NCBI GenBank assembly: GCA_030407085.1
Contig: CM059585.1
Coordinates: 112,085,501 to 112,149,500, forward strand
DNA: 64,000 bases
Source of the DNA: Trichopria drosophilae
Taxonomy: Eukaryota > Arthropoda > Insecta > Hymenoptera > Diapriidae
Direction of reading: 5' to 3'
Part shown: piece after piece, positions 36,553-48,204 of the stretch
Position numbering within the stretch: position 1 is the stretch's first letter
How the letters are laid out: each line of letters begins with the position of its first letter
Position numbers and translations under genes: made by a program
The notes under the pieces: model-generated
What the model was told of the DNA's origin: nothing
The model's database searches: none
The model's input: only the letters and a program-made list of their open reading frames with translations

Positions 36553-36640
36553 TATTCTTCGTAGAAAGATGCGTACGATAACTCCACCACGCAATTCTGC
36601 GCCTATGACACGAAAACAAAAGAAAGCGATTACAGCAAAT
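36553..36640 (+). promoter_or_regulatory. Conserved non-coding block shared with gene B
   Basis: GATGCGTACGATAACTCC, CACGCAATTCTG and ACAAAAGAAAGCGATTACAG match the gene B block in order and spacing. The TATA-like box of the B copies is here GTAGAAAG, so it is lost or was never needed. Both blocks lie between the 5' non-coding exon and the first coding exon, which supports a regulatory role in intron 1. Confidence 0.45.
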
Positions 36641-38631
36641 GCAATCTACATCGAATCAAACTCGTTTCGAATGTTCAAAAAACATTTCTTTTACTAAATT
36701 TAAAATAACATTTTCATTTTTAATCTTTAGAAAAAAATTCGATACTTTACAATTAATAATTTAGTTAAATAATTCTTGGTCATTACAAATACCTTTCGAA
36801 TTCAAACATTTATAAGAGTAATATCTTATTTTTTCGAGTAATTTTTTAAACTATAATTATTATTAATTTACAATTTAATAAATTTATTTTTGGTCTTCAA
36901 ATTACTTACATTAAATTTTGATATTTATAATTATTAATTATTACAATGGTAGTAAGTCTGAGTAATGATTCTAAGCATTTGCTTAATCAATTTTACGAAC
37001 TTAAATTGTTTATAAATAAGAAATAAACCTTCATAAAGATTTTATTTTCATTGTATAAGCGGACTGCTTTACGAGAATTTTGTTTGAATCAGTAATTCTT
37101 TAATAATTTTTTTAATTGTAATTATTGTAATGAGAGAAAAAAAATACAAAAACAATTCATCCTGTTTTTTTACATTATACTTATAAAGTTATGAACAATT
37201 ATTTGCAAATAAGTACTATTTTTTACAGAAAGTGATATTAGATCTAACATTTGTCTAAGAAAATTCGGATATCAATTTTGATTTAAAAAAAGTGTCCAAA
37301 TATTACGATATGTATTATAGTGACCGCAGAAATGAATATTTTTTTAGGACCCTTTAAATAATGAGCTACAAACTTAAGAAGAATCAAAAATCAATCTGCT
37401 AAATGCGTTTTGAAAATATTTTGAAGATTCTAACAAAAATCTATTTTTATTAAGGGCACGAAAAATTCTGAAACATTCTATTTCTCAATAAATCTAACTT
37501 TGTTTCGTTGCATTTTTTAAAAACTCCTAATTTTCTAATTACAGAGTCTTCAAATTTATTAAACACCTTCGTTTTCGAGGTTATTTTGGGTACTGCCAGT
37601 TATGTTTTTCTTTATTCCGGAACTTATATTAAAATTTAGATATTTTCTATTTGGATATGTTTATAAATAGATGCGTCAGAAAACAAAATAATATTTTTGG
37701 AAAAAATGAAAAATGCAAAAGTTAAAAAAAAATTTAGTTATATATATATTTGAGAAATTCGTAATATAATATTAAAAGATTTGCATTTAATATATTATTT
37801 TTTGCATTTTAATTTATTCGTGGAATTTTTCACTTCAGATTATATTTCACTTCATATTATAAAAAAATTATAATTCCCACAATTTGTTTGTTATGTTTAT
37901 ATAACTTTTAAAAAAGGAGATAAAGCCACTAATTTCTCTAAAAAGTTTAAACACTTTCAGAAGAATTTTTTCCTTTCATTTTCTGTTGATAATTCTTCTT
38001 CATCAGTGCAAAAGAAAGAAACAGAGTACGTTGGTCATTTTTTAAATTATTTAATAGATAACGTCATGAATAAAAATAAAAACTGATCAATTTTATTCAA
38101 AATCTTTAACCACATATTTTTCGACAATTTCCATTTGCGTAAACAAAATGTTACAAAAATTACGAAACAACATTTTTATTGAATTGAGAACAGAACTCCA
38201 AAACTGATTTTTCACCTTTAATATGAATATTTAATATTTAAATTTTTTACGTTGAATTATTTACGCAATTTTTAGTTGTAAGTAACTCGGAGAACTAATT
38301 AAGAAAATAACGCGAATAACAGAGTGGGCCTGCAATTTTAACACTCAAATTATTATTATTAAAACTGTCTCTTTTACTCAACGACAATTTTTAGAGATTT
38401 TATTGCACAACAGTATCCAACTTTGATATTTTAACTAAAAGAATATTATATAAATTACCTTATTAGATGTAGTTTCAAAAATACTTTCTCAATTTGTTTG
38501 GGAATTTTTAACTCTTGCTATATGCAACATCGTAAAATGAAGTGTTATTATTTTATTAGTAATGAAGCTGTAAACGTGCTTATCGCATGATTTTATAATT
38601 TTATAGTTTTAGCTTTTTCGTGAAACGTTGC

Positions 38632-38983
38632 AGTGGACCGCCGGTAAGGTAGAAAATTTCACTAAAAACCTAAATTAAAGATGACTGAATAAAATTGTCA
38701 AAATTCGTGCTGTGTAAAGATAATTCTAATTATTGTAGACGATTTCCTGAGAAATACCATAGACATTAATTAAGAACTGATCGAGAATTTTCTGAAATAA
38801 CTCAAAATAACTTATTTCTGAAAATTCTAGGTCAGTTTTCAATTAATTTTTTTCGTATATTCTAAGATATCGTCTATAGTAATTAGAATCACTCTTAGAG
38901 AGACCGAATTTTGAAAAATTAATTCATTATTGTTTATTTAGAGTTTTTAGTGAACATTTCTACCTTATCCGCAGATCACTTTA
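38632..38983. repeat. Foldback (palindromic) element, family F, copy 1
   Basis: The arms are inverse of each other: left AAGGTAGAAAATTTCACTAA, TGTAGACGATTTCCTGAGAA and AACTGATCGAGAATTTTC; right GAAAATTCTAGGTCAGTTTT, ATATCGTCTATAGTAATTAG and GTGAACATTTCTACCTTATC. About 350 bp, so the whole element is one long hairpin. Copies recur at 45690-45920, 48205-48497, 48866-49225 and 59404-59670. Confidence 0.8.
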
Positions 38984-39466
38984 GAACCCCCTTAATGTCA
39001 AAAGTATGATGGATTAGTCCATATACACAATTTTTCAAAGAAATACTCTCTTAGAATTAACTCAAACCTCTTAAAAAATTTACTTCAAGAGTTTAAAATT
39101 ACTTTGTTTAAGCAAAATAAAACTACCCTTTTATATCGGCTTATTACAAGAAATTCTGATTAAAATATTTAACTCATACAAATTTAACGATAATTAAGGT
39201 AACCTTTTCAATACAACTTTAATTCATCTGTATACTGAATATATGATAATTTATTGCATTTTACCCAAAAATACCTTATCAACAATTATCTAAATTTCAT
39301 TGAATACTTAAAATAATAAAAAAAATCTTGTCAACGATGTATCAAAGTACTCTTCAAATCCTCATCAGAAAGAATTTGAATATACCACAAGTTCTATAGC
39401 CAAAATAAAATCCTGAGAATCGTTTTTTATGTGAAATGGGGAATAAAAATCTTATGGAAATTTGAC

Positions 39467-39730
39467 ACGTTGAGAATAAAAATGGGTCAAAAATATAGCG
39501 GGCAAAAGTGAATTAACTTTTTTAACGCGGAAAAATGAATTACATAATCTCCGCGAGCAAAAATGACTTATATAATATTCAGGGCAAAAATGGATTAAAA
39601 TTATAATTCACTTTTGCTCTTATGGAATATTTAACCCACCTTTGCTCGCATCATAAAAAGTAAACCATGTTTACCCGTTAGCTGAAATTAACTCACTTTT
39701 GCCAATTTCCAAAAGTTAATCCGTTTTTGT
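39467..39730. repeat. GCAAAAATGA-type repeat cluster (copy 1)
   Basis: About seven short units built on GCAAAA(A/G)TGA(A/C)TTA run first in one orientation (GAGCAAAAATGACTTA, GGGCAAAAATGGATTAAA) and then inverted (TTCACTTTTGCTC, ACTCACTTTTGCC). The unit length is 25-45 bp and irregular. Non-coding. Confidence 0.7.
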
Positions 39731-40221
39731 ATTAATTCGAATAATATCTACACAAAGTGACTTACGAGTATAATCATGTGTAAACATGATTCTATTTATT
39801 TAGGAATGTTGTTAAAATATGACATTGTTATAATTGAAATCGAAAAACAACTCGATTATGAAAATAATAAAGTTTTATTTATTTCTTACTATGATTTTGC
39901 CAGTGGAGATAGCGATAACGAATAATGTAGCATATTATTTTTGTACTTCATCATTTTTTGTTTAAGAACGCATTTATGTACTTTATAAAATATATCTAAA
40001 TAATTAAACAGGTTTTGTGATTTATTCAATTATTACCGATTAACTTAAACTCGTAAACTTAGAAAGTTTGAATCTTTTGAGACTAGCTTGCGAAGCTTAG
40101 CAATGAGAAAGGCCATATTATAAGGATGGCCTTAACTCAAAGTAATTGCAAAGTTGATGACAATTGACAATATAAGGTGATATATTAAAACGATTATTAA
40201 GCGCGACCGTTCAAGTTCAAT

Positions 40222-40375
40222 AATATAAAATAATAGCGCGAGCAAAAACGAATTATAATTTCAGCGCCAGCAAAAATGATATACATTTTTAATTCGGTTT
40301 TGCCCAAAAGAATATTTTATAAATGTAATTTTTATCTTCATAATATTTTTACACATTTTTGCTCGTAGCGTCTAA
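40222..40375. repeat. GCAAAAATGA-type repeat cluster (copy 2, short)
   Basis: GCGCGAGCAAAAACGAATTA and GCAAAAATGATATACA units are followed by an inverted unit (ACACATTTTTGCTCG). Same family as 39467-39730. Confidence 0.6.
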
Positions 40376-40382
40376 TAAAATG

Positions 40383-40620
40383 TGACGGGACAGAAAATTC
40401 TGCTAACATCATAACAAAAAACACGTCGGATATGATACTTCGCTTGTGAAAAATCTCTTGTGCCCTAAAATTAATCCAAACATGGCCAAAAACGCTAATT
40501 TCGATACATTTAACCTCACTTTTCTCAAAAATGCGACGGAATAGGAAAATTCTGCTAGTGTCATCGTTTTCAGCATCAAAAAACAGTTCGGATATGATAC
40601 TCTGCTTGTCAAAGGCAAAA
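40383..40620. repeat. Tandem repeat, two diverged ~150 bp units
   Basis: Units start near 40383 and 40531 and share GAAAATTCTGCTA and TCGGATATGATACT(T/C)(C/T)GCTTGT. Open frames on minus (40338-40730) repeat the motifs SIISELFF and SIISDVFF for this reason and are not a gene. Confidence 0.65.
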
Positions 40621-40781
40621 TCAGCGTCGAACAGTGATAAGGGAGCGTATATTCTGCAAATAATATGCCTCTCAATACTTAATTGTGCCCCTGTAATAAA
40701 AAATTGGTGAAAACAATAAGTCAATGACAATGAATATCAGTTGTACACGTCTCTTTCAAAAATTCCGAGAATTAAGCAATG

Positions 40782-41435
40782 TACACTGAGAGAAAGGATT
40801 GTTTGTTGTAAAAAAATATCATTGCAAAGTTGAAATCGTTCTTTTAATGTGAAGATGGCATTGTAATGTTAAATGCGATTCATATAATATTAGCATTTTA
40901 TTTCTTATATCAGAATTGACCATTTCTTAATAGTTAAGAAACGTATACTTTGCGCAAATTCACAAATAAGACATGGAACATGTCTCTTATACGATGTATT
41001 TGTTTATAAAATAAGCATATTTAATATTATAAACAATATCTTTAATTTATTTCTTTTCACAATAACAATAACCACCGAATTGCAATGGCGCTCAATCGTT
41101 CTTAACAAACCAAACAAAGCAGCCGGGTTGTCATTTGAGGTTATGTTACGATGCGTATCGACTCCAACCTTACATTTTGTAGCTATTAACATTACTTTAT
41201 AGATACAAACTCATAGTAAACAAGCGGTTTCTTAACTATTAAGAAACGTTTGGTTGCATTTAATAGATATTTCTTAAGATATAAAATGCATTGTTTGCAC
41301 TAAGAAATGTCAGCTTTATATGAAATGAATAATTATTTTATACTTAAAAAATTATTGGATTCGCCGTATTTAAATATATGATTTCTTAACTATTAAGAAG
41401 CCTTCTTTTTAGTGAACAATCCTTTCCTCGGTGTA
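40782..41435. repeat. TIR element with TACACTGAGAGAAAGGATTG ends
   Basis: Left end TACACTGAGAGAAAGGATTG, right end CAATCCTTTCCTCGGTGTA. The interior carries three copies of a near-palindrome, TTTCTTAA-TA/CT-GTTAAGAAAC style, near 40922, 41229 and 41382. It belongs to the same TIR family as 11648-12182. Confidence 0.75.
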
Positions 41436-41611
41436 GAAGCATACCAAATTGAATACTTTTATTACAGAATTAACATAAGAGGTATAATAGTGTATCAGGG
41501 AATTAACACAAATAATGATTAAAATTTTAAATCATTTGTATATTTTTAAAAGAATCCCAAAAGTTTAAAAATTGCGATATCAAAGCGAACAAGTTTCTAT
41601 ACAAAATTATA

Positions 41612-41860
41612 ACACGAGCAAAAATAAGTTAAAATTTCTTTGCTGGTAAAAGTGACTTATAATTTCCGAGCGGGCAAGAATGACTTAAATTTCTAATTCG
41701 TTTTTGTCCTGAAGAATATTTTAAGTCATTTTTGCTCTCACAATAGTGTAACTCACTTTTGCCCACAGCCTGTAATTTCTTTCGTCTTTGCTCGCGAACA
41801 GAATAATAACCCATTTTTTCTCGCGGCGTATATTTAGCCCGTTTTTGCTATCAGCGTGTC
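41612..41860. repeat. GCAAAAATGA-type repeat cluster (copy 3)
   Basis: Units ACGAGCAAAAATAAGTTA, GGCAAGAATGACTTA, then inverted TCATTTTTGCTCTC, CTCACTTTTGCCC and CCATTTTTTCTCGCGG. Same family as 39467-39730. An open frame on minus (41629-41814) arises from it and is not a gene. Confidence 0.65.
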
Positions 41861-41947
41861 ATTTATGATAAGGAGTTTTTGGACCCACGATGTAAATAAT
41901 AATTTCTACTTTACTAAAAACTTACTGATTTATTTATTTTTCAGAGT

Positions 41948-44900
41948 ATGCCTCTTCCACTGGAACCAATAATCATGGAGAGGTATTTGATAATAATATA
42001 TTAATACTTTAATTGTAAGTTCGATAAAACAAAAATTTACGTACATGTTATACAGTTCTGTAAATGCTGGGTTTATGTCAGTTGTTGGAAAGTGTCGGGA
42101 CATATCGGAAACAATTTTGTGCTATTTGAATTTTGAAATATTTGAGGTTATATAAAACAATTTTTGCTATTTTTGAGGTTACATAATATTTTAAGGGTGG
42201 TTTCCAATCATTTTTATCATATTGCACTATTTTTTCTCATTACTTTGATTACGATACGATTTTTTCTTCACTAAGTCATGAGTATTTGTATTGAATATTT
42301 TAAGTAATTATGTTCCTACTACTTTCATATTAAACAGGAAATGTAGTACTATAAATGATCCAACTAAAGGAAAATATTTAAAAAAACATCAGATCTAATT
42401 CTCCAATTATATTCCAGTTCGTCTTCGTGTGCATGTAGATATAGTCTACGTTTTACCATATATAACAAATTTGATCAAGAGTCTTTGATTGAAGCACCAA
42501 AGGTTCGCGTTCAATTTTTTCCGTAAGTAACACAAAATTTAATATGTTTATCGATTCATACTAGGAAATTCATATTAATAAATATAAATTACCAGTTTGT
42601 ACCTATAATTAATCAATTTTGGATTTAACTTGATATTTAATGGACATCGCTTTTACACAAATCTGACCGCAGCTTGATTCGTACTACTGACAATCGTACG
42701 CAGTTACTTCAAGTAGCTTTAAGATAAAAAATTAAGTAATTATATTTAATAATAAAAAACTTGTATTTTATGGCAACGTTGAATGATTTTAGCAGTAAAT
42801 ACTTATTGTTTTAGACCATTGTTTTAAAATTAAACATTTTTATGTTTGGTCTGAAGACGAAAGAGTTAATTATGATTTTTTTTATTATTACTTATTAATT
42901 ATTACAATCGTTGTAATTCTAAGCAATGAATTCAAGCATTTGCTTAATAAAATTTACAAACTTAAATTGTTTATAAATGAAAAATATAACTTTCTACTGC
43001 CTTTATAAAACCCTTATAACAAATTTTCTGTTACTTAATAACAAAACGTTTTTAGTATATAATTATACTTTTATGCGTTTTTTTTCGGTGCTAATAATTA
43101 TTAAACTTGAAAACAATAAGTTGTTAGCATTTTTAAAGGAGATAATGTAATAAATAGCGTTAAAAAACGGTAACCATAACGAACATTCAGACACAGTGAA
43201 CAATTTGCACATAAAATGTATACACGTATCCAAACATTAAAACATATAAAAAATAAAAAACATAAAGAACATAAAAACATTTAACGTTTTCGGCTCATTC
43301 GTTTGTAGCCCTCTTCAGAATGTAAAATAATAAATTAAATAAATCAATTAACAAAATTTGTATTCTAGGAAACAAAATAAATTTTTTTGCCATAGATCTT
43401 TTAAAGGATTTAAAGGATGATGAAATTTTCCTTTAAATTCCTCTAACACCACCCAACCACCCTTTAGTACTAAAAAGTACTGTTGGCAAATAAAGAATTT
43501 ATCATACACAAAACATGTGGCTAAAATTTCCTTTTATGCTACTGAAAATTCAATAAGTTTAACAGGAAAACTTATTACATAATCGGGCGCCTACACAGAG
43601 AGAAAAAAATTGTTAATGGAACCACGAAAAAATAGTAAAATCGATTTTAACCTCTTAAGTAGTAGAATTAACTATATGTCAAGTTAGAGTCGATATTTGA
43701 GGTTATGTACGAACGATTTAACCATCGGAAAATAGTAAATGGAACAATTTTATTGTACCGTTTACCATGGTAATAGTTAATGCAACAACTTTTCTTATTT
43801 ACGCGTTTTACTATTACAAAAAGGTTCTGTTAACTATTTCTTTACTCTCTGTGTATCGTTTAGCATGAAAATTAATTGCATTGGAGATATTATGAAATTA
43901 TGTAATCAAAACAAAATATTATAAATTCCCGGTAGATTAGATTTTCCAAATCTAATATTAACCGCATTATGAACATTTTTTTTATGAAATAATTTTCGAT
44001 ATCTGCTCTTTTTTTGTTGTTACGCTCCGTAGCCAATATTTTGACATTTTTGTAGTCAAAATCATGCCCAGTTTTTACCCTGTGCACAGTTAATCCTGTG
44101 TATTTATTTTGGCTACCGTTGATGTTATTTTTATGTTCCTGTATCCTTGTTTCGAGCCTTCTTTCAGTTTGACCAATATATATTTTATTGCAGTGAAGAC
44201 ATGGTATTAGATAAACTACGTGGCTGTTTTTTAATAATGGTAGTTTATCTTTATAGGGGCGGATATTGCCTATATTCTTACCGATAGGTTTGGAAACTAA
44301 TCTAATATTTTCATTTCTCAATCTTCTTTGGATATTTTCGGTAACACCTTTTATATATGGTACTGAAGAGGTTTTAAATATGTTGGAATTTTGAGACAAA
44401 TTTTGTTTTCCTATTGAATTATAGAAATTATGAATTTTTGTGGAAATACATTGATTTATTAATTGTAATGGATATCCATTTTCCAATAAAGTTTTGCGTA
44501 CAATGTTCAAATTTTTTTGTCTGAATCTAATTTCTGACAAAAAAATTGCTCTATCTATCATACCATAAATGACACTAATTTTTTATATTGTATTGGATGA
44601 TTTAAAGAGAAATGTACATATCTACCTGATCATGTATCTTTGTGGGCCCAATCAGTGTCAATAAATCCATTATCTTTTCTTATTATGATCATATCCAAAA
44701 ATCGAATTTTGTTATTTTGCTCGAATTCTTGGGTGAAAGAGATCCTATTTTCAATGCCTTGGATTTTTTTCAGGCTATTAAAAGTGTGAAGAATATTACT
44801 TTCTTCTCCAATAGGATATGCCAAAACAATATCCTCCACATAACGAAAGTAAAAAGGAAACTTACAACTTAGCTTATCAATGAGTATGTTTTCGATAAAT

Positions 44901-47782
44901 TCCATGACCATGTTGGATCCCACAGGTGATAACGGAGAACCCATAGGTACCCCGTAGACCTGTTTATAATAATGCCCATTTAAAATTATAAAAAACATAG
45001 TACCGTCCAAAACTATTTTTAAGCTCCTTTTAAATTCATTTTTAGGGAGTGATGTAAAGTTGTTTTTTTAATGGCATGACATCAACAACTTTACACCACT
45101 CCCTAAAAATGAATTTAAAAGGGACTTAAAAATAGTTTTAATTTATTTAATTATTTTACATTCTGAAGAGGGCTACAAACGAATGAGCCGAAAATGTTAA
45201 ATGTTTTTATGTTCTTTATGTTTTTTATTTTTGATATGTTTTCATGTTTGGATACGTGTATACATTTTATGTGTAAATTGTTCACTGTGTCTGAATGTTC
45301 GTTATGGTGACCGTTTTTTTACGCTATTTATTACATTATTTAATTTTACACACGGTCGATAAAAAAATTTTTCAAATTTTTAAAGGAGGTTTAACTTGAG
45401 ATTGAATGAAAAAATATAGATGGGAGTTAATGGATCAATAACTCCTAATTAACTGTTTATTAGTAACCTAATTTTTAATTATGTCGAATTTTAATAAATA
45501 ACGAAGAATAATTGGATATTTTAGGATTTCAAAGAAAACTACATGCCCTTGCGTCATTTCCCGTAGCTTCAGATACGACATACATTTTCCACACACTAAT
45601 CACCAAAGTATCGAGAGGCAGCAATTAGTAAAGTATATTTTAACCATTTTCTCAGCCCATTATGCCTATCATTACTTTTATTTTCAGAAAATTTACAAAA
45701 TATTTGAGTTGCCTTTAAGATTGTGTAGCATCGATTTTTTTTACGAGCATTTTCAGAAATAAGCAATTTTTACTTATTCATAAAATTCTCGGCCAGTTCT
45801 CAATAAAAGTTTTTGGTATTTTCTAGTGTACCGTTTGTGATAATTAGAATTACTTTTACATAACCGGTATTTTGAAAATTGTATTCCAAAACTATGCAAC
45901 CTTTATGCTTCGTAAATTTCTACCAATGTCACTTTTTTCGTCTTTTTTTATAATTTATATTATGATAATCAATAACTGAAAATTTCCAAATTTTTTTAGA
46001 ATACGTATATGAGAATCTTGTCCTAATCGATCGGCATTTTTTTAAAAAATTTCAACGTTTTCCAAATCTTTATAGAACTCTTCCTGAAATGTATTATATG
46101 TTAACCTGAACGTTGTACTTAAACAACAATTTGTTGGCTACTGCCTCGTGCATTCTGAAGGAAAGTGAATAATTTTGAATTCATTTATATTTATGATTAG
46201 GTATTTCATGTAGAATGTCGTTGATTTTTAAAAATAATGTACAGTAAGAAATTTATTATTAGATAATAATCAATTCGTATGCTTCTAATGAGAAATAAAC
46301 AAATTTTCTATTGCTAAGAAATCCGTCAAAAACTCAACAATTGATCGTTAATATTTAGAAGCAAACATAACTATTGTAAATATCAAAAACGTGACAGATT
46401 TATATAAAATAATTTTTTTGTCGCAGTAGGCCGAAAAATGCGATTTTGCGCCCCGTATGGAGGACGCAAAATGAGATTTTGTGCCCGCATTGTAACCATA
46501 GAGATGTATGGTCGAGGTCAACGGGCGCCCAGATGAGCCCTCGAGGCCGGCTACGATCGCCCTGGGGCGCGAAATATCATTTGCGCCCTAGGGATGAAAA
46601 CTACTATTATATAAAATATTTATATAAAAATGATAATAAATTATTTTTTATGATATAGTTACCTTAATAGGAGGGCTAAAATACCTAACCTTTATAGAGT
46701 TAGTCAAATGACCCCCTGTGACGCGCCATGTGCCCACGATATAGAAATCCGGATTGCCTTCATCGTCAATGCCCGAAACCGTTCAAAGGACGAGATGCGC
46801 TTAGATGTAATCATTTATGGCGATAATGAAAGGTAAAATATTATTTTTCTCATAACCTTTGTTAAAAACCAGACCGGCATATAGCCCCTACGTTATAAGT
46901 AACAGGGTCCCGAAAAATAACTAAAAATTGATCCATCACGGCGGTTTTTACTATTTATTTATTTTCCAAATGTTTCAATACCAATGCGAGATTTGCGACC
47001 TAACTACAGATGGTCACAATCGATGATCTCTTTGATGGAGTACAGAGATATCACTTTATAGTGGATTAGCATTGATTAGCCAAAAGTATCTAGCACCTAG
47101 TTTTGAAAGTAGCAGGTGGTAAAAGAAGGAACAGTTTATGGAAAAAACTATTTGTAAAATAAAGAACGACGGAATAAATGATCGTGCCATCTCTGATGAT
47201 TGCCAATTAAACACAGAATAAAAAATAAGTATAGTCACGTTATAGTTCAATTGTAGTTGCAAATGTAGTTTTCTTAAGTTGGAGGGCCTAACACCAATGA
47301 TTGTCAAATTGACACATAGGGAAAAAGAGATTAAAAGTCACTTAATAACTCATTTATATCTTCTCTCCTACAAACAGTAATCGACTTCCATATTTCTTAC
47401 AGTGAAAGAGAAAGAGTACAGAGAAAGGAGATCATCGACTATGATCACCTCTGGTTAGGTCGCAATTGTCAACATTTGATTGGCATTTCATAATTAATTT
47501 AGGAAGGAATTAATTTAGTTTAAACATTATATGCAAAAGAGTTACCGAAATTTTTCATTTTCGAATAAAAACAAAATTGTACTTTACAGGAAGAATTCAG
47601 CTTTCTGCATCCATAGACTGATAGGAGATATGAGATTCGACATAACGGCAAACGGACATGAAAAAGGTTTTGGTTTAAGCGACATTCGTTGCAGTGCAAG
47701 TCCCATTGAAATAGACCCACATGTTCCACTAAATTTAACCAAAAAAATGGCCTTCTTGGATGTAAAGAGGGAGTTTCAATAA
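41948..47782 (+). CDS. Gene C: CXC/CXH-repeat protein (unrecognised family), five coding exons
   Basis: Exons: 41948-41982 (after the acceptor at 41944), 42418-42522, 45525-45632, 46671-46832 and 47590-47782. All coding introns are phase 2; the total is 200 aa. Repeats: SSCACRYSLRFTIY (Cys16, Cys18), TTCPCVISRSFRYDIHF (Cys54, Cys56), APCAHDIEIRIAFIVN (Cys103, His105) and AFCIHRLIGDMRFDITANG (Cys143, His145). The tail shares PLNLTKK and an extra Cys (DIRCSAS) with gene B. The donor of exon 3 (AA|GTATAT) is weaker than the rest but is the one that restores phase 2. No signal peptide. A Penelope-like element occupies the 42523-45524 intron. The gene is head-to-head with B, its closest relative. 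Function not recognised. Confidence 0.8.
43592..43855. repeat. MITE nested in the Penelope-like element
   Basis: Left end TACACAGAGAGAAAAAAATT; right end TTTCTTTACTCTCTGTGTA. The interior holds inverted AATAGTTAA/TTAACTATT motifs. It lies just downstream of the endonuclease frame and so inserted after the Penelope copy did. Confidence 0.8.
43890..44561 (-). pseudogene. Penelope-like GIY-YIG endonuclease domain
   Basis: The frame starts in the RT-endonuclease linker (FRQKNLNIVRKTLLENGYP) and runs into a GIY-YIG-type domain, VVYLIPCLHCNKIYIGQT, followed by RRLETRIQEHKNNINGS (catalytic Arg region) and a downstream Glu. The C-HCN Cys pair before KIYIGQT is typical of Penelope endonucleases. This domain looks nearly intact even though the RT is truncated. 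Confidence 0.85.
44630..45010 (-). pseudogene. Penelope-like reverse transcriptase, C-terminal part
   Basis: It contains YKQVYGVPMGSPLSPVGSNM (motif B region) and FYFRYVEDIVLAYP, the motif C box with YVED in place of the usual YxDD. The N-terminal palm is missing. It precedes the GIY-YIG frame on the same strand; the two are in different frames, separated by about 70 bases. Confidence 0.85.
45020..45130. repeat. 44 bp inverted repeat near the Penelope pseudo-LTR
   Basis: TTAAATTCATTTTTAGGGAG and the following GATGTAAAGTTGTT (45020-45064) are repeated inverted at 45086-45129 with two to three mismatches around a ~20 base loop. It marks the boundary between RT coding sequence and the inverted terminal copy, and probably arose during self-primed insertion. 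Confidence 0.75.
45690..45920. repeat. Foldback family F, copy 2 (in gene C intron 3)
   Basis: The inner arms are recognisable: GCATTTTCAGAAATAAGCAA against ACTTATTCATAAAATTCTCG, then GCCAGTTCTCAATAAAAGTT and GGTATTTTCTAGTGTACCG. The outer ends are eroded. Confidence 0.55.
46430..46605. repeat. GC-rich repeat block in gene C intron 3
   Basis: CCGAAAAATGCGATTTTGCG, CCCCGTATG and a nearby GATTTTGTGCCCGC resemble the block at 21340-21375 (AAAATGCGATTTTACAACCCCGTATG). It is distinctly GC-richer than its surroundings. Unclassified dispersed repeat. Confidence 0.5.
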
Positions 47783-48204
47783 TCAAAGCGAAATTAGGGC
47801 TTGCTGTCCTCCAGCCGCGGGTTTACCTTGTATTGCAGTACAGCAAGGAAAAAAGAAAACAATTTCTAGTTAGCAGACTCCGAGGAATCGTTTTTTTTTT
47901 CTACACTATGGTTCAATCGATGGTTTTATTATTATAAATAGTACATGAAAGTTATGCGCCATGCTTTGATGACATGCGCGGACAAGGTTTAATGTGAAAA
48001 TGTACTGTGTATGCACACATTTTGGATGTGGGAGGGGCCACTCGTGTTGTAACAGCGATAAATTCACGAATTCTTAATTTTTGCTTTCTTTGACATTTTG
48101 TTGTTAATCATTTGCTATGTAAGCTTTGAAAACGTAAGAACTTTTTTAATTGTCTGTAAAAAGAAATCATAATATTTGTTTAAAATGTATACTTCTCTAT
48201 TGAT
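47783..48204. other. 3' flank of gene C
   Basis: No gene seen. No clear AATAAA lies close to the gene C stop; the 3' end of its transcript is undetermined. Confidence 0.4.

Larger units (their letters stand above)
36016..41944 (+). other. Presumed intron 1 of gene C
   Basis: About 5.9 kb, AT-rich, packed with non-coding repeats described separately (38632-38983, 39467-39730, 40222-40375, 40383-40620, 40782-41435, 41612-41860). The first part holds the block shared with gene B. The frames at 36171-36455 (minus) and 40338-40730 (minus) are not genes; the latter follows from a tandem repeat. Confidence 0.45.
43142..45345 (-). mobile_element. Penelope-like retroelement inside a gene C intron, with inverted terminal copies
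   Basis: The ends are inverse copies of about 200 bp: 43142-43350 (with TTCGGCTCATTCGTTTGTAG) and 45140-45345 (with CTACAAACGAATGAGCCGAA). Between them the minus strand encodes the C-terminal RT and a GIY-YIG endonuclease, the domain pair that defines Penelope-like elements. An inverted pseudo-LTR arrangement is known in this group. The N-terminal RT is absent and there is a frame break, so the copy is inactive. A MITE (43592-43855) is nested in it. Confidence 0.88.

Noticed and set aside
40338..40730. Minus-strand 130-codon frame with repeated SIIS-x-x-FF motifs
   Set aside because: The repetition comes from a tandem DNA repeat; an overlapping second frame shows the same pattern and there is no known domain or splice support.
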